Source of the DNA: Novosphingobium sp. Chol11
GTDB taxonomy: Bacteria > Pseudomonadota > Alphaproteobacteria > Sphingomonadales > Sphingomonadaceae
NCBI RefSeq assembly: GCF_900218065.1
Contig: NZ_OBMU01000001.1
Span: forward strand, 1,150,919-1,214,918
DNA length: 64,000 bases
Direction: 5' to 3'
The notes beneath the pieces are model-generated. The model worked only from the letters and a program-made list of their open reading frames with translations, had not been told where the DNA came from and searched no databases. Numbering within the stretch: the first letter of the stretch is position 1; the number at the start of each line of letters is the position of its first letter. Both the position numbers and the translations under genes were made by a program. Shown here piece after piece: positions 27,534 to 36,018 of the stretch.

Positions 27534-29465
27534 ATGATCGCAGAAGCAGGTCTCGTCGCGCTATGGCTGGCCGCAGCGCTCGCGTTTCTTCAATTAGGTC
27601 TGGTGGCTTTCGGACTGGCGGGAAAGAAAAGCGAACTGCTCGAGGCCGTGCGGCCGGTAGCGGTCGCCCAAGGGGCGCTGACCACCATCGCCTTCACCGC
27701 ACTGATCGCGCTGTTCATGCGATCGGACATGTCCGTGTTGCTGGTCGCCAACAACAGCCATTCGATGAAGCCATGGCTGTACAAGTTCGCTGGAACATGG
27801 GGCAATCATGAAGGCTCCATGCTGCTCTGGGTCACCGTCATGGGCGTGGCTGGCGCTGCGGTGGCCTTGTTCGAACGAGCGCTACGGCGAGATACGCATA
27901 TGGCGACACTCGGCGGACAGGCTGCGATCAGCCTTGGATTCTATGCATTTCTGCTTTTTGCTTCCAATCCTTTCGCGCGGATCAATCCGCCCGCGGCTGA
28001 TGGTCAAGGGCTCAACCCGCTGTTGCAGGACCCTGGCCTCGCCTTCCATCCGCCCACCCTGTATCTCGGATATGTCGGGTTGTCGGTGGCTTTTTCCTTC
28101 GCGATCGGCGCGCTGCTGACGCGGCAGGTGGATGCATCCTTTGCACGGGCGATGCGGCCGTGGGTTCTGGCTGCGTGGATACTCCTCACGCTCGGCATCA
28201 CGGCTGGCAGCTATTGGGCCTATTATGAACTGGGCTGGGGCGGTTGGTGGTTTTGGGACCCTGTCGAGAACGCGTCGTTGATGCCGTGGCTGGCGGCGAC
28301 AGCGCTTTTGCACAGCGTTACGGTGCTCGCCACGCGCGATGCGCTGCGCGCGTGGACGGTGATGTTGGCGGTTATCGCATTTTCGATGTCGATGGTCGGC
28401 ACATTCCTTGTCCGTTCGGGCATCCTGACCAGTGTGCACGCCTTCGCGGTCGACCCTGAGCGCGGCAGCTTCATCTTGGTCCTGTTGGGAATTTACATCG
28501 GGGGAGCGCTCGCGCTCTTCGGATGGCGGGTGGGTGCGGTACGCGAGGGAGCGCCTTTTGAGCTTGTCAGCCGCGAGACCATGCTGGTGGTCAACAATCT
28601 GCTGCTCTCCGTCATCCTTGGTCTGGTGTTGATAGGGACGCTCTATCCACTTCTTACCGAAGCCTTTGGGCACAAGGTCTCGGTTGGTGCGCCCTATTTC
28701 GATCGGATAGCGGGACCCATCGCCCTGATCCTGATGATCGTCATGGCGGCAGGACCTTTGACTCGGTGGCGCCGGGACAATTTGGCTGAGGTTGGGCGGC
28801 GATTGATCGTCCCGGCCGTCATCGCCATGATCGCCTTTGCTGCTGTGGCTATACTGGCATGGGGCCGGATCGGCGTGCTGCCGTTCCTCGGGCTGGTCAT
28901 TGCCCTGGCTGTCGCGGCGGGAAGTGTGGCCCCACTCTGGAAGCGTAATTTGCGGCGTACCCCCCTGTTTACCTGGGGAATGGTTGTTGCGCATTTGGGG
29001 TGTGCCGTCAGTCTTGCCGGCATGGCCTGCGATTCCGCTTTCACCGTAGAAAAGCTTGCGGCGGTTCGGCCCGGTGACGTGGTCGAAGCGGCAGGTTGGA
29101 AATTGCGTCTCACGCGGATCGTTCCGATAGCAGGCGATAACTGGACTGCGTTGCAGGCTGACATGGAAGCGAGCCGGAATGGAGGCCCCCCCGTCATGCT
29201 GCATCCACAATCGCGCTTTTTCCCTTCACCTCCCACGACCACGACCGAGGCAGCGTTGCTGACGCGTTGGAATGGTCAGCTTTACGTCGTGCTGGGCCAA
29301 GAGGCGGACCAGGGACGCTGGCAACTTCGGGTTTGGTGGAAGCCGTTCGTCACGCTGATATGGTTCGGCGGTGCGCTAGTCGCCCTAGGTGGCGCATTGG
29401 CGCTGGTGGGACGTGAGCGTCGTGGCTGGCTTCTCAAATGGCGCGGCAAGGCGGCGGTCGCATGA
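27534..29465 (+). CDS. ccmF: Cytochrome c heme lyase subunit CcmF
   Basis: A 643-residue multi-spanning protein. It has the N-terminal NNSHSMKPWLYKFAGTWGNHEGSMLLW, the heme-binding tryptophan-rich ELGWGGWWFWDPVENASLMPWL, TFLVRSGILTSVHAFAVDPERG and AHLGCAVSLAG. It ligates heme to apocytochrome c together with CcmH/CcmI. Its stop overlaps the ccmG ATG by four bases (29462-29465). Confidence 0.97.
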   Translation: MIAEAGLVALWLAAALAFLQLGLVAFGLAGKKSELLEAVRPVAVAQGALTTIAFTALIALFMRSDMSVLLVANNSHSMKPWLYKFAGTWGNHEGSMLLWVTVMGVAGAAVALFERALRRDTHMATLGGQAAISLGFYAFLLFASNPFARINPPAADGQGLNPLLQDPGLAFHPPTLYLGYVGLSVAFSFAIGALLTRQVDASFARAMRPWVLAAWILLTLGITAGSYWAYYELGWGGWWFWDPVENASLMPWLAATALLHSVTVLATRDALRAWTVMLAVIAFSMSMVGTFLVRSGILTSVHAFAVDPERGSFILVLLGIYIGGALALFGWRVGAVREGAPFELVSRETMLVVNNLLLSVILGLVLIGTLYPLLTEAFGHKVSVGAPYFDRIAGPIALILMIVMAAGPLTRWRRDNLAEVGRRLIVPAVIAMIAFAAVAILAWGRIGVLPFLGLVIALAVAAGSVAPLWKRNLRRTPLFTWGMVVAHLGCAVSLAGMACDSAFTVEKLAAVRPGDVVEAAGWKLRLTRIVPIAGDNWTALQADMEASRNGGPPVMLHPQSRFFPSPPTTTTEAALLTRWNGQLYVVLGQEADQGRWQLRVWWKPFVTLIWFGGALVALGGALALVGRERRGWLLKWRGKAAVA

Positions 29466-29989
29466 GGAAGCTGCTCATCTGGCTGCCGCTGGCACTCTTT
29501 GCGGGATTTTTCATCCTTTTCGCCAGTGGTTTGTTGAAGCCTGACGACCGCGTTATCACGTCAAAGCAGGTGGGCAAGACCTTGCCCGACTTCACTCTGC
29601 CGCCAGCGGCGAGCGATCGGCCCGCGTTGATGAGCCGTGAGCTGGCAACGGGCAAACCGCGCCTGCTGAACATCTTCGCCAGTTGGTGTGTGCCCTGTGC
29701 CGCCGAGGCGCCCCAACTTCTCGCCTTGAAGCGGGCAGGGGTGGAGATCGATGCCATCGCAATCCGTGACGCTCGTGAGGATGTGGACCGGTTCCTGGCG
29801 CGCTATGGCAATCCTTATGACCGGATCGGGCTCGATGCGCGCAGCAGCGTGCAGATCGCCTTGGGTTCATCCGGCGTTCCGGAAAGCTTCGTCATCGATG
29901 GAAAAGGCCGGATTGCCTATCAACATGTGGGCGACATACGGGCGGACGATATTCCCATGATCCTCCAGCAGTTGGAGGATGCCCGGTGA
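29462..29989 (+). CDS. ccmG: Thiol:disulfide interchange protein CcmG/DsbE
   Basis: A 175-residue membrane-anchored thioredoxin-like protein. Residues 4-22 are the anchor (LLIWLPLALFAGFFILFAS), followed by GKTLPDFTLPPA and the redox motif WCVPC (Cys75, Cys78) in FASWCVPCAAEAP, and GVPESFVIDGKGRIAYQHVG with the cis-Pro loop. It keeps apocytochrome/CcmH cysteines reduced. It starts at the ATG overlapping ccmF and its stop overlaps the ccmH GTG. Confidence 0.96.
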   Translation: MRKLLIWLPLALFAGFFILFASGLLKPDDRVITSKQVGKTLPDFTLPPAASDRPALMSRELATGKPRLLNIFASWCVPCAAEAPQLLALKRAGVEIDAIAIRDAREDVDRFLARYGNPYDRIGLDARSSVQIALGSSGVPESFVIDGKGRIAYQHVGDIRADDIPMILQQLEDAR

Positions 29990-30396
29990 AGGCCCTGCTA
30001 ACCCTGTTCGCATTGCTGTTGACCCCGCCGCTTCTGGCGCAGTCGGCGCTTCCTCCTGCTCCCTATGCGGACCGGCAGATCAGTGATCCTGCACTGGAAC
30101 GCAAGGCGAAGGCGTTGATGGAGACGATCCGCTGCCTCACCTGTCAAAGCCAGTCAATCGCAGACAGCAATGCAAGCATGGCTGGCGATATGCGGTCGCA
30201 GATCAGGGAAAGGATCATGGCCGGGGAAGAGCCCGAACATATTCGCCGCTGGCTAATCGAGCGATATGGTGATTGGGTGAGCTATGAGCCCACAGCTGAC
30301 CCGGTTCTCTGGCCGCTTTGGGGTGCGCCATTATTGCTGATCGGCCTTGGTTTGCTGCTGTTGCGTGGCCGCATCAAACGGAAGGCACGGCGATGA
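29986..30396 (+). CDS. ccmH: Cytochrome c maturation protein CcmH
   Basis: A 136-residue protein starting at a GTG (29986-29988) overlapping the ccmG stop as GTGA. A signal peptide (LLTLFALLLTPPLLAQS) is followed by the redox motif CLTC (Cys50, Cys53) in IRCLTCQSQSIADSNA and by YGDWVSYEP, with a C-terminal membrane segment (PLLLIGLGLLLLRGR). It reduces apocytochrome c heme-binding cysteines. It is the short form, with the TPR part carried by the next gene. Confidence 0.95.
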   Translation: MKALLTLFALLLTPPLLAQSALPPAPYADRQISDPALERKAKALMETIRCLTCQSQSIADSNASMAGDMRSQIRERIMAGEEPEHIRRWLIERYGDWVSYEPTADPVLWPLWGAPLLLIGLGLLLLRGRIKRKARR

Positions 30397-31040
30397 ACGG
30401 CTGGCTGATAGCGGCGGCTTTTGCATTCTGTCTCATGGCGTTGCTCCTCGCGGTAGGACGCATTCCGCGCATGTCATGGGAGCTGACGGCTGCGGCTGTG
30501 CTGCTTGGGCTCGCCGGTTATGCTTGGCAAGGAAGCCCCGGATTTCCTGGGCAGCCGAAAATGGCATCGGCCTCCACGGACAGGGGGCAGTTTGACGAGC
30601 AACTCGCAGAGCGGCGCCGCGGAATGGCGGAGCGCTACGGCAAGGCTGGACAGTGGCTGATGTTGTCGGATGGCCTCGGCAGGCAAGGCAAGACCAAAGA
30701 GGCGGCAAATGTCATACTGGCGGGCCTGAAGCAGACGCCCGATGATCCCAATTTATGGCTGGGTCTTGGGAACGCGTTGATCGCTCATGCGGGTGGGGTG
30801 GTGTCGCCGAGCGCCGACTTTGCTTATCGTCGTGCGATGACGCTGGACCCGGACGCCCCTGCGCCACCTTATTTTTATGGCTTGGCCCTCGTTCGCGCCG
30901 GTCAGTTGCAGGCTGCAAAGGAACTGTGGGCGCCTCTGGTCGCTAGAGCTCCCGAAGGATCGGAAATCAGGGCGGAACTGGAACTCAGCATTGCGCGTAT
31001 CGACGCAATGTTGGCAGCGGGAACGCCTGTCGCCCAGTGA
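30393..31040 (+). CDS. ccmI: CcmI/CycH-like TPR protein
   Basis: A 215-residue protein starting at the ATG overlapping ccmH (30393-30396). An N-terminal segment WLIAAAFAFCLMALLLAVG and a second (SWELTAAAVLLGLAGYAW) anchor it; the C-terminal half is TPR-like (QTPDDPNLWLGLGNALIAHAG, DFAYRRAMTLDPDAPAPPYFYGLALVRAGQL). This is the apocytochrome chaperone arm of the heme lyase complex, shorter than the roughly 400-residue CcmI of E. coli-like or rhizobial species. Identified by position and TPR content; it closes the ccm run. Confidence 0.88.
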   Translation: MNGWLIAAAFAFCLMALLLAVGRIPRMSWELTAAAVLLGLAGYAWQGSPGFPGQPKMASASTDRGQFDEQLAERRRGMAERYGKAGQWLMLSDGLGRQGKTKEAANVILAGLKQTPDDPNLWLGLGNALIAHAGGVVSPSADFAYRRAMTLDPDAPAPPYFYGLALVRAGQLQAAKELWAPLVARAPEGSEIRAELELSIARIDAMLAAGTPVAQ

Positions 31041-31170
31041 TATGGCGGTTCAATTGCGCTGGTCATGGAGGCGTGGTAGGGGGCGCCCCTTCTTAATGAA
31101 TATTGGGAATTTTCCCGTACATCGCCTAGGCTTGAGTGTCGTATGAATATGACCATCTGGCGTTTCCTTC

Positions 31171-33099
31171 ATGGCTGATCACATGGCGAGCGGCGTCGAC
31201 CACTCCGGCGACGAATCGGCCGAAGAACACGGGCACGCGCGTCAGAAGGCCACGCTGAAACTCGTCGTGGGTGCGGTCGGTATCGTGTTCGGCGACATCG
31301 GCACCAGCCCGCTGTATGCGTTCCGCGAAACGTTCGCTGGCCATCATCATCTGGCTCTCGATCCCGCTCACATCCTGGGTGTCATCAGCCTGATGTTCTG
31401 GTCGATGATGCTGGTCGTAACGCTCAAATATGTCACGATCATCATGCGCGCCGACAATAAGGGCGAAGGGGGGAGTCTTGCGCTTCTTGCATTGATCAAC
31501 GGGCAGACCAAAACGCAGCGTTGGTCTCGCGGAATCGTTTTGCTGGGCGTATTTGCAACCTCGCTTTTTTATGGCGATTCGATGATCACCCCGGCCGTAT
31601 CGGTGCTGTCGGCCGTCGAAGGGCTGGCAGTTTACAACTCCCAACTCGCGCCAGCGATCTTGCCGGCCGCTGTGGTCATATTGCTGGGGCTGTTCTGGAT
31701 TCAGGGCTTGGGGACCAATCGGGTCGCTGCCTTTTTTGGTCCGATAATGCTCGTCTATTTCGTGACGATCGCGGCGTTGGGCGTGATCAGCATCATCGAG
31801 ACGCCGGGTATTCTCTACGCCTTCAACCCCTATTGGGCGGTCATGTTTTTTCTGACCGATCCGCTGCCGGCTTTCCTTGCCCTCGGCGCGGTCGTTCTCG
31901 CGGTCACGGGCGCGGAAGCGCTATACGCGGATATGGGCCATTTCGGACGCAGCCCGATCCGCGTGTCGTGGCTCTTCTTCGTGCTCCCGGCCTTGATGAT
32001 GAACTATATGGGGCAGGGAGCTCTGCTGTTCCGCGAAGGTGCGGCGGCTCTGCACAGCCCCTTCTACCATCTTGCCCCTCAATGGGCACAGCTGCCGCTG
32101 GTCGGTCTTGCAACCCTAGCTGCCATCATCGCGAGCCAAGCGGTTATTTCCGGCGCGTTTTCGGTCACGCAACAGGCGATCCAGCTCGGCTTCATGCCGC
32201 GCCTGCGGATTGCGCATACCAGCGCCTCGACCGCCGGGCAGATCTATATCCCCATGATCAATTGGGGGCTGATGGTGATGGTGATCCTGCTTGTGCTGGT
32301 TTTCCAGACATCGTCCAATCTGACCGCCGCTTATGGTATCGCAGTCACTGGCGCGATGTTCATCGACAACCTGCTGCTTACCGTGCTGCTTTACCGGCTG
32401 TGGAAGTGGCGTTGGTATTATTCGGCACCACTGCTGGCAGTGTTCTTCACCGTTGACGGGGCGTATCTTGCAGCGAACTTCACCAAAGTGCCGGATGGCG
32501 GCTGGTTCCCGCTGCTGATCGGCTTCGTGGTGTTCACGCTGCTGACGACCTGGTCGCGGGGCCGTCGACTGGTGCAGGATCGGCTGCGCGAGGGCGCCAT
32601 GCCTATCCCGGTGTTCGTGGCGTCGGCAGCAAATAGCGCCGTTCGCGTGCCGGGAACAGCGGTCTTCATGACGTCGACGTCCAACGGAGTTCCGCATGCG
32701 CTTCTGCACAATTTGAAGCACAACAAGGTTTTGCATGAACGAGTCATCTTATTAACCGTGAAAATCAGGGACGTGCCGGTCGTGGAAGAGGATGGCCGGT
32801 GCAAGTTGGAGGACCTTGGGAAAGGCTTCTTCCGGCTCGTGCTGGAATATGGGTTCATGCAGGAGCCGGATGTTCCGGCGGCGCTCAAGAATGTCACGGG
32901 ATGCGGGCAGGCGTTTCGGATGATCGAAACCAGCTTCTTCCTCGCGCGGCAGACATTGTTGCCGTCCGCCAAGCCCGGAATGCCGCTGTGGCGAGAGAAG
33001 ATTTTTGCCTGGATGCTGCGCAACGCTGAAAGCGCGATGGAGTTTTTCCGGCTGCCGACCAACCGCGTCGTCGAATTGGGCAGCCAAGTAGAAATATAG
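31171..33099 (+). CDS. kup: Low-affinity potassium transport protein Kup
   Basis: A 642-residue Kup/HAK/KT transporter. It has the family N-terminus [78 protein letters not shown], the [18 protein letters not shown] [16 protein letters not shown] and QIYIPMINW. About twelve membrane helices are followed by a cytoplasmic C-domain that ends with the extended strand-rich part ([22 protein letters not shown]). It takes up potassium with protons. It is monocistronic, followed by a hairpin shared with convergent hsp20. Confidence 0.97.
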   Translation: MADHMASGVDHSGDESAEEHGHARQKATLKLVVGAVGIVFGDIGTSPLYAFRETFAGHHHLALDPAHILGVISLMFWSMMLVVTLKYVTIIMRADNKGEGGSLALLALINGQTKTQRWSRGIVLLGVFATSLFYGDSMITPAVSVLSAVEGLAVYNSQLAPAILPAAVVILLGLFWIQGLGTNRVAAFFGPIMLVYFVTIAALGVISIIETPGILYAFNPYWAVMFFLTDPLPAFLALGAVVLAVTGAEALYADMGHFGRSPIRVSWLFFVLPALMMNYMGQGALLFREGAAALHSPFYHLAPQWAQLPLVGLATLAAIIASQAVISGAFSVTQQAIQLGFMPRLRIAHTSASTAGQIYIPMINWGLMVMVILLVLVFQTSSNLTAAYGIAVTGAMFIDNLLLTVLLYRLWKWRWYYSAPLLAVFFTVDGAYLAANFTKVPDGGWFPLLIGFVVFTLLTTWSRGRRLVQDRLREGAMPIPVFVASAANSAVRVPGTAVFMTSTSNGVPHALLHNLKHNKVLHERVILLTVKIRDVPVVEEDGRCKLEDLGKGFFRLVLEYGFMQEPDVPAALKNVTGCGQAFRMIETSFFLARQTLLPSAKPGMPLWREKIFAWMLRNAESAMEFFRLPTNRVVELGSQVEI

Positions 33100-33109
33100 A
33101 CGCAGAAAA

Positions 33110-33133
33110 GGGCGCGACCATCAGGCCGCGCCC
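33110..33133 (-). terminator. Terminator between kup and hsp20
   Basis: GGGCGCG (33110-33116) and CGCGCCC (33127-33133) form a perfect 7-bp GC stem with a 10-base loop. Read on the minus strand it is followed by TTTTCT, so it should end hsp20; its position also suits 3'-end stabilisation of kup. Confidence 0.7.
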
Positions 33134-33159
33134 CATGAACATTCCTAAACGGAAGCGGA

Positions 33160-33624
33160 TCAGGCCGCGTCGCGATCCTTGTTGATATCGACGAGCTGAC
33201 CGCCGTTGATGGAAATTTTCTTCGGCTTCATCGCTTCGGGGATTTCGCGAACGAGTTCGATCGTCAGCAGGCCGTCCGCAAGATCGGCCTTTTCCACCCG
33301 CACGAAGTCGGCAAGCTCGAAGCGCCTTTCAAAGCTGCGATTGGCGATACCGACATGCAGGAACTTGGAACGATCCGAACTCGCGCCATCGTCCTTGCGT
33401 CCCACAACCTGCAGCAGGTTCTGCTGCGCGGTGATGTCGATTTCATCCGTCCGGAAACCGGCGACGGCGAGCGTCACGCGGTAACGGTCCTCGGAAAGCC
33501 GTTCGATGTTGAAAGGGGGGTAGTTGTCGCCCTGCTGCAACCGCGCGTTGTTTTCGATCAGGTCGAAGAGACGATCGAAACCGACGGTGGAGCGGCGATA
33601 AGGGGTAAGGTCAAAACCACGCAT
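33160..33624 (-). CDS. Small heat shock protein Hsp20 (IbpA-like)
   Basis: A 154-residue alpha-crystallin-domain chaperone from the ATG at 33622-33624 (MRGFDLTPYRRSTVGFDRLF), the usual sphingomonad/rhizobial class A N-terminus. The alpha-crystallin domain runs from about 40 to 130 (YPPFNIERLSEDRYRVTLAVAGF through the RRFELADFVRVEKADL and DGLLTIELVREIPE segments), followed by the C-terminal IxI motif (ISI in KPKKISINGG). It holds unfolding proteins during heat stress. A heat-shock promoter and a structured leader precede it (listed), and the longer reading to 33693 is leader sequence, not protein. Confidence 0.95.
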   Translation of the reverse strand: MRGFDLTPYRRSTVGFDRLFDLIENNARLQQGDNYPPFNIERLSEDRYRVTLAVAGFRTDEIDITAQQNLLQVVGRKDDGASSDRSKFLHVGIANRSFERRFELADFVRVEKADLADGLLTIELVREIPEAMKPKKISINGGQLVDINKDRDAA

Positions 33625-33713
33625 GTCATAATCTCCATCAGAGCAAAATGAACATACCGGACCCTCAAAAAGGCATCCGGCGATACGATGCACGACCCCA
33701 TTTGGCGGACGCG
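33625..33713 (-). promoter_or_regulatory. Candidate ROSE-type RNA thermometer in hsp20 leader
   Basis: The leader of about 89 nt has a hairpin GCATC...GATGC (33673-33691) and, just before the ATG, TTTGCTCTGATGGAGATT, in which a GCTC-side strand can pair with the GGAG Shine-Dalgarno around a tiny loop (UGCU-type box opposite GGAG). A Shine-Dalgarno masked by a short imperfect hairpin with a TTGCT-like partner is the hallmark of ROSE elements in front of alphaproteobacterial small heat-shock genes. Assigned by eye, without folding. Confidence 0.45.
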
Positions 33714-33721
33714 CGAGGTTG

Positions 33722-33749
33722 ATATGGTTGAAGGAAAACCGGTTTCAAG
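33722..33749 (-). promoter_or_regulatory. Heat-shock (sigma32/RpoH) promoter of hsp20
   Basis: On the minus strand CTTGAAA (33743-33749) is an exact match to the RpoH -35 and CCATAT (33722-33727) matches the 3' part of the CCCCATnT -10, with 15 bases between. This would start transcription near 33713, about 90 bases before the hsp20 ATG. Confidence 0.7.
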
Positions 33750-33773
33750 AGGCCTGTCATGGGCGGAATCAAA

Positions 33774-33807
33774 AGTGCCCGGACCGCGTTTCCACGATCC
33801 GGGCACT
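33774..33807 (-). terminator. Orphan minus-strand terminator upstream of the hsp20 promoter
   Basis: AGTGCCCGGA (33774-33783) and TCCGGGCACT (33798-33807) form a perfect 10-bp stem with a 14-base loop; on the minus strand it is followed by TTTGATT. No minus-strand protein gene lies in the 270 bases that would feed it, so it may end an unannotated RNA or shield the hsp20 promoter from antisense transcription out of lolC. Confidence 0.55.
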
Positions 33808-34085
33808 AATGGACGATTGCTCGTCTCCCCCTTGGCCTGCCTCGACCACTTCTCAGCCCCCTAAGCTTGAAGTGGGAAGCAGTATCCCTGAACCACGGCC
33901 ATTAACCTGTGCTTCGTTGACTTTGCTATGGCCCGCGGAGGCCGCTGTCACGGGCTATTTCCTTGGCCGAAGATTTTCCCTTCACCCCTGTGGCTGACGT
34001 GCAACAATCCGTTGCGCTTGCCGTTAGTGGAGACCCTGCTAGACGGGCACTAATCGACATCACATAAAGGGCCGTTCGCGCCACC
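33808..34085. other. Gene-free interval between hsp20 promoter and lolC
   Basis: No convincing reading frame on either strand. It holds a hairpin with arms CCACTTC and GAAGTGG (33845-33877 region), a small stem GACGA/TCGTC near 33812-33825, and a second copy of the 11-mer CGGGCACTAAT (33800-33810 and 34044-34054). It must include the lolC promoter; I cannot place it. The structure plus the terminator at 33774 make a small RNA possible. Confidence 0.35.
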
Positions 34086-35336
34086 ATGATCTTATCACGC
34101 TACGAACGCATGATCGCCAAGCGCTATCTGCTGCCTGGCAAGGGAGAGGGATTCATCTTCCTGGTCGCGGGCATCAGCCTGGCCGCCGTGATGCTTGGCG
34201 TCGCGGCGCTCATCATCGTGATGAGCGTTATGAACGGCTTCCGGGCAGAGCTGTTCGACAAGATCGTCGGGTTGAACGGTCATGCCGTGGTTCAAGGCTA
34301 TGGCGGACGGTTGCCGGACTGGCGTTCGATCCTGAATGAAGCGAAGGCGACGCCGGGTGTCACCAGCGCCACACCGCTGATCGAGCAGCCACTGCTCGGC
34401 AGCTTCCAGGGGCGGGTGGAAGCCGTTCTTGTCCGTGGCATGACCGTCAACGACATCCGGAACAATGCGACCCTGAAGGCAAAGGTGCTCGCGGGGAGCA
34501 TGGACAATCTCACCGCCAATGCGGGTAAGGTCGGCATAGGATCAAGATTGGCCGAAAATCTTGGTCTCCAGCTGGGTGACAGCATCACGATCATCAATCC
34601 CGCAGGCCGCTCCACACCCTTTGGAACGGTGCCGCGCCAGATATCCTACCAAGTCGCTGCGATCTTCGAGGTCGGGGTGTACGACTATGACAAGGCCTTC
34701 GTGGTGATGCCGATGGAGGATGCCCAGACGCTGCTGCTCTTGGGCGATGTGGTCGGCATGATCGAGGTGGAGACGGTCGATGCCGATCGGGTCGGCACGA
34801 TCCTGGAGCCGCTGGCCGGGAAGGTCGCAGGCCGCGCGGTCGTGACCGATTGGCGGCAGATGAACGCGTCCCTGTTCGAGGCGCTGGCCGTCGAGCGGGT
34901 GGCGATGTTCGTGGTGCTTTCGATCATCGTGCTTGTCGCCGTCTTCAACATCCTTTCGTCATTGATCATGCTGGTCCGTGCAAAGACGCGCGACATCGCG
35001 ATCCTGCGCACGATGGGGGCGAGCAGGGTGGGCCTGGTGAAGATCTTCATGACCGTGGGCGTGACGATCGGGTCGCTCGGGATGGCTGCGGGCTTGGTGC
35101 TGGGCTTCACCTTCCTCTTCTTCCGTCAGAGCGTCGTGAATGCGATCCAGTTCATGACCGGGCAGAATCTGTGGGACCCTTCGATCCGCTTCCTGACCGA
35201 GTTGCCGGCAAAACCCGATCCGATAGAGATCACGATCATCTGCCTCATGGCGCTGATCTTCAGTTTCCTTGCGACGCTCTATCCCGCGTTCAAGGCCGCC
35301 AATACCGATCCCGTGCAGGTGCTGCGCTATGAATGA
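34086..35336 (+). CDS. lolC: Lipoprotein-releasing ABC transporter permease LolC/LolE
   Basis: A 416-residue FtsX-fold permease. It starts [17 protein letters not shown], followed by the first membrane helix ([23 protein letters not shown]), the LolC/E hallmark [19 protein letters not shown], a large periplasmic domain, and three C-terminal helices ([21 protein letters not shown], then [18 protein letters not shown] and a last helix before the [18 protein letters not shown] end). With LolD it extracts outer-membrane lipoproteins from the inner membrane and passes them to LolA. A single permease next to lolD suggests the LolF-like/LolC homodimer arrangement common in alphaproteobacteria. Confidence 0.94.
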   Translation: MILSRYERMIAKRYLLPGKGEGFIFLVAGISLAAVMLGVAALIIVMSVMNGFRAELFDKIVGLNGHAVVQGYGGRLPDWRSILNEAKATPGVTSATPLIEQPLLGSFQGRVEAVLVRGMTVNDIRNNATLKAKVLAGSMDNLTANAGKVGIGSRLAENLGLQLGDSITIINPAGRSTPFGTVPRQISYQVAAIFEVGVYDYDKAFVVMPMEDAQTLLLLGDVVGMIEVETVDADRVGTILEPLAGKVAGRAVVTDWRQMNASLFEALAVERVAMFVVLSIIVLVAVFNILSSLIMLVRAKTRDIAILRTMGASRVGLVKIFMTVGVTIGSLGMAAGLVLGFTFLFFRQSVVNAIQFMTGQNLWDPSIRFLTELPAKPDPIEITIICLMALIFSFLATLYPAFKAANTDPVQVLRYE

Positions 35337-36018
35337 CATATTGAAGGTTGAGGGGCTGAAGCGCAGCTTTACCCAGGGCGGCGTGACGATCGAGGTTTTG
35401 CGCGGCGTCGACCTGACCGTGGGGCAGGGCGAGATTGTGGCGCTGCTCGGGCCGTCAGGCTCTGGCAAGTCCACGCTGTTGCAGGCTGTCGGCCTCTTGG
35501 AAGGCGGCTTCGACGGGTCGATCCGCATCGATGGCGAGGAAGCCGCGCGTCTTGATAATGACGGAAGGACGCGGCTGCGCAGGGACGCGCTGGGCTTCGT
35601 CTATCAGTTCCACCATCTGCTTCCGGATTTCAACGCCGCGGAAAATGTCATCCTGCCGCAGGTCATTCGTGGCCAGGACAACGGCGCGGCCCGCGCGCGC
35701 GCTGAATCATTGCTCACCTCCCTGGGTCTGGGTCATCGTGTTGATCACCGTCCGAGCCAGCTTTCGGGCGGCGAGCAGCAGCGCGTCGCCGTCGCCCGCG
35801 CATTGGCGAACCGGCCCGCTCTGATCCTGGCGGACGAACCCACCGGCAACCTGGATGAGCGCACCGCCGACATCGTGCTGGCAGAGTTTCTCCGATTGGT
35901 TCGGGAGGAAGGTTCAGCTGCTCTGGTGGCGACCCACAATGAACGGCTCGCGGAAAAGATGGACCGCGTCGTGCGTCTTCATGAGGGCCTGCTGGAAGAG
36001 GCTTCAGACCTGAACTGA
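35329..36018 (+). CDS. lolD: Lipoprotein-releasing ABC transporter ATPase LolD
   Basis: A 229-residue ABC ATPase from the ATG at 35329, overlapping the lolC end by eight bases. It has Walker [10 protein letters not shown] (about 41-49), [18 protein letters not shown] (the Q-loop and LolD-typical FQxxHLLPxF), the signature LSGGEQQR, Walker [13 protein letters not shown] and the switch His in VATHNERLA. It powers LolC. Its last 15 bases overlap the convergent diguanylate cyclase gene. Confidence 0.96.
   Translation: MNDILKVEGLKRSFTQGGVTIEVLRGVDLTVGQGEIVALLGPSGSGKSTLLQAVGLLEGGFDGSIRIDGEEAARLDNDGRTRLRRDALGFVYQFHHLLPDFNAAENVILPQVIRGQDNGAARARAESLLTSLGLGHRVDHRPSQLSGGEQQRVAVARALANRPALILADEPTGNLDERTADIVLAEFLRLVREEGSAALVATHNERLAEKMDRVVRLHEGLLEEASDLN

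Noticed and set aside
33808..33900. 4.5S signal recognition particle RNA or 6S RNA
   Set aside because: A GGGAAGCAG string and a long stem caught the eye, but the GNRA-type tip and the rest of domain IV of SRP RNA are absent, and the open bubble of 6S cannot be shown by eye.
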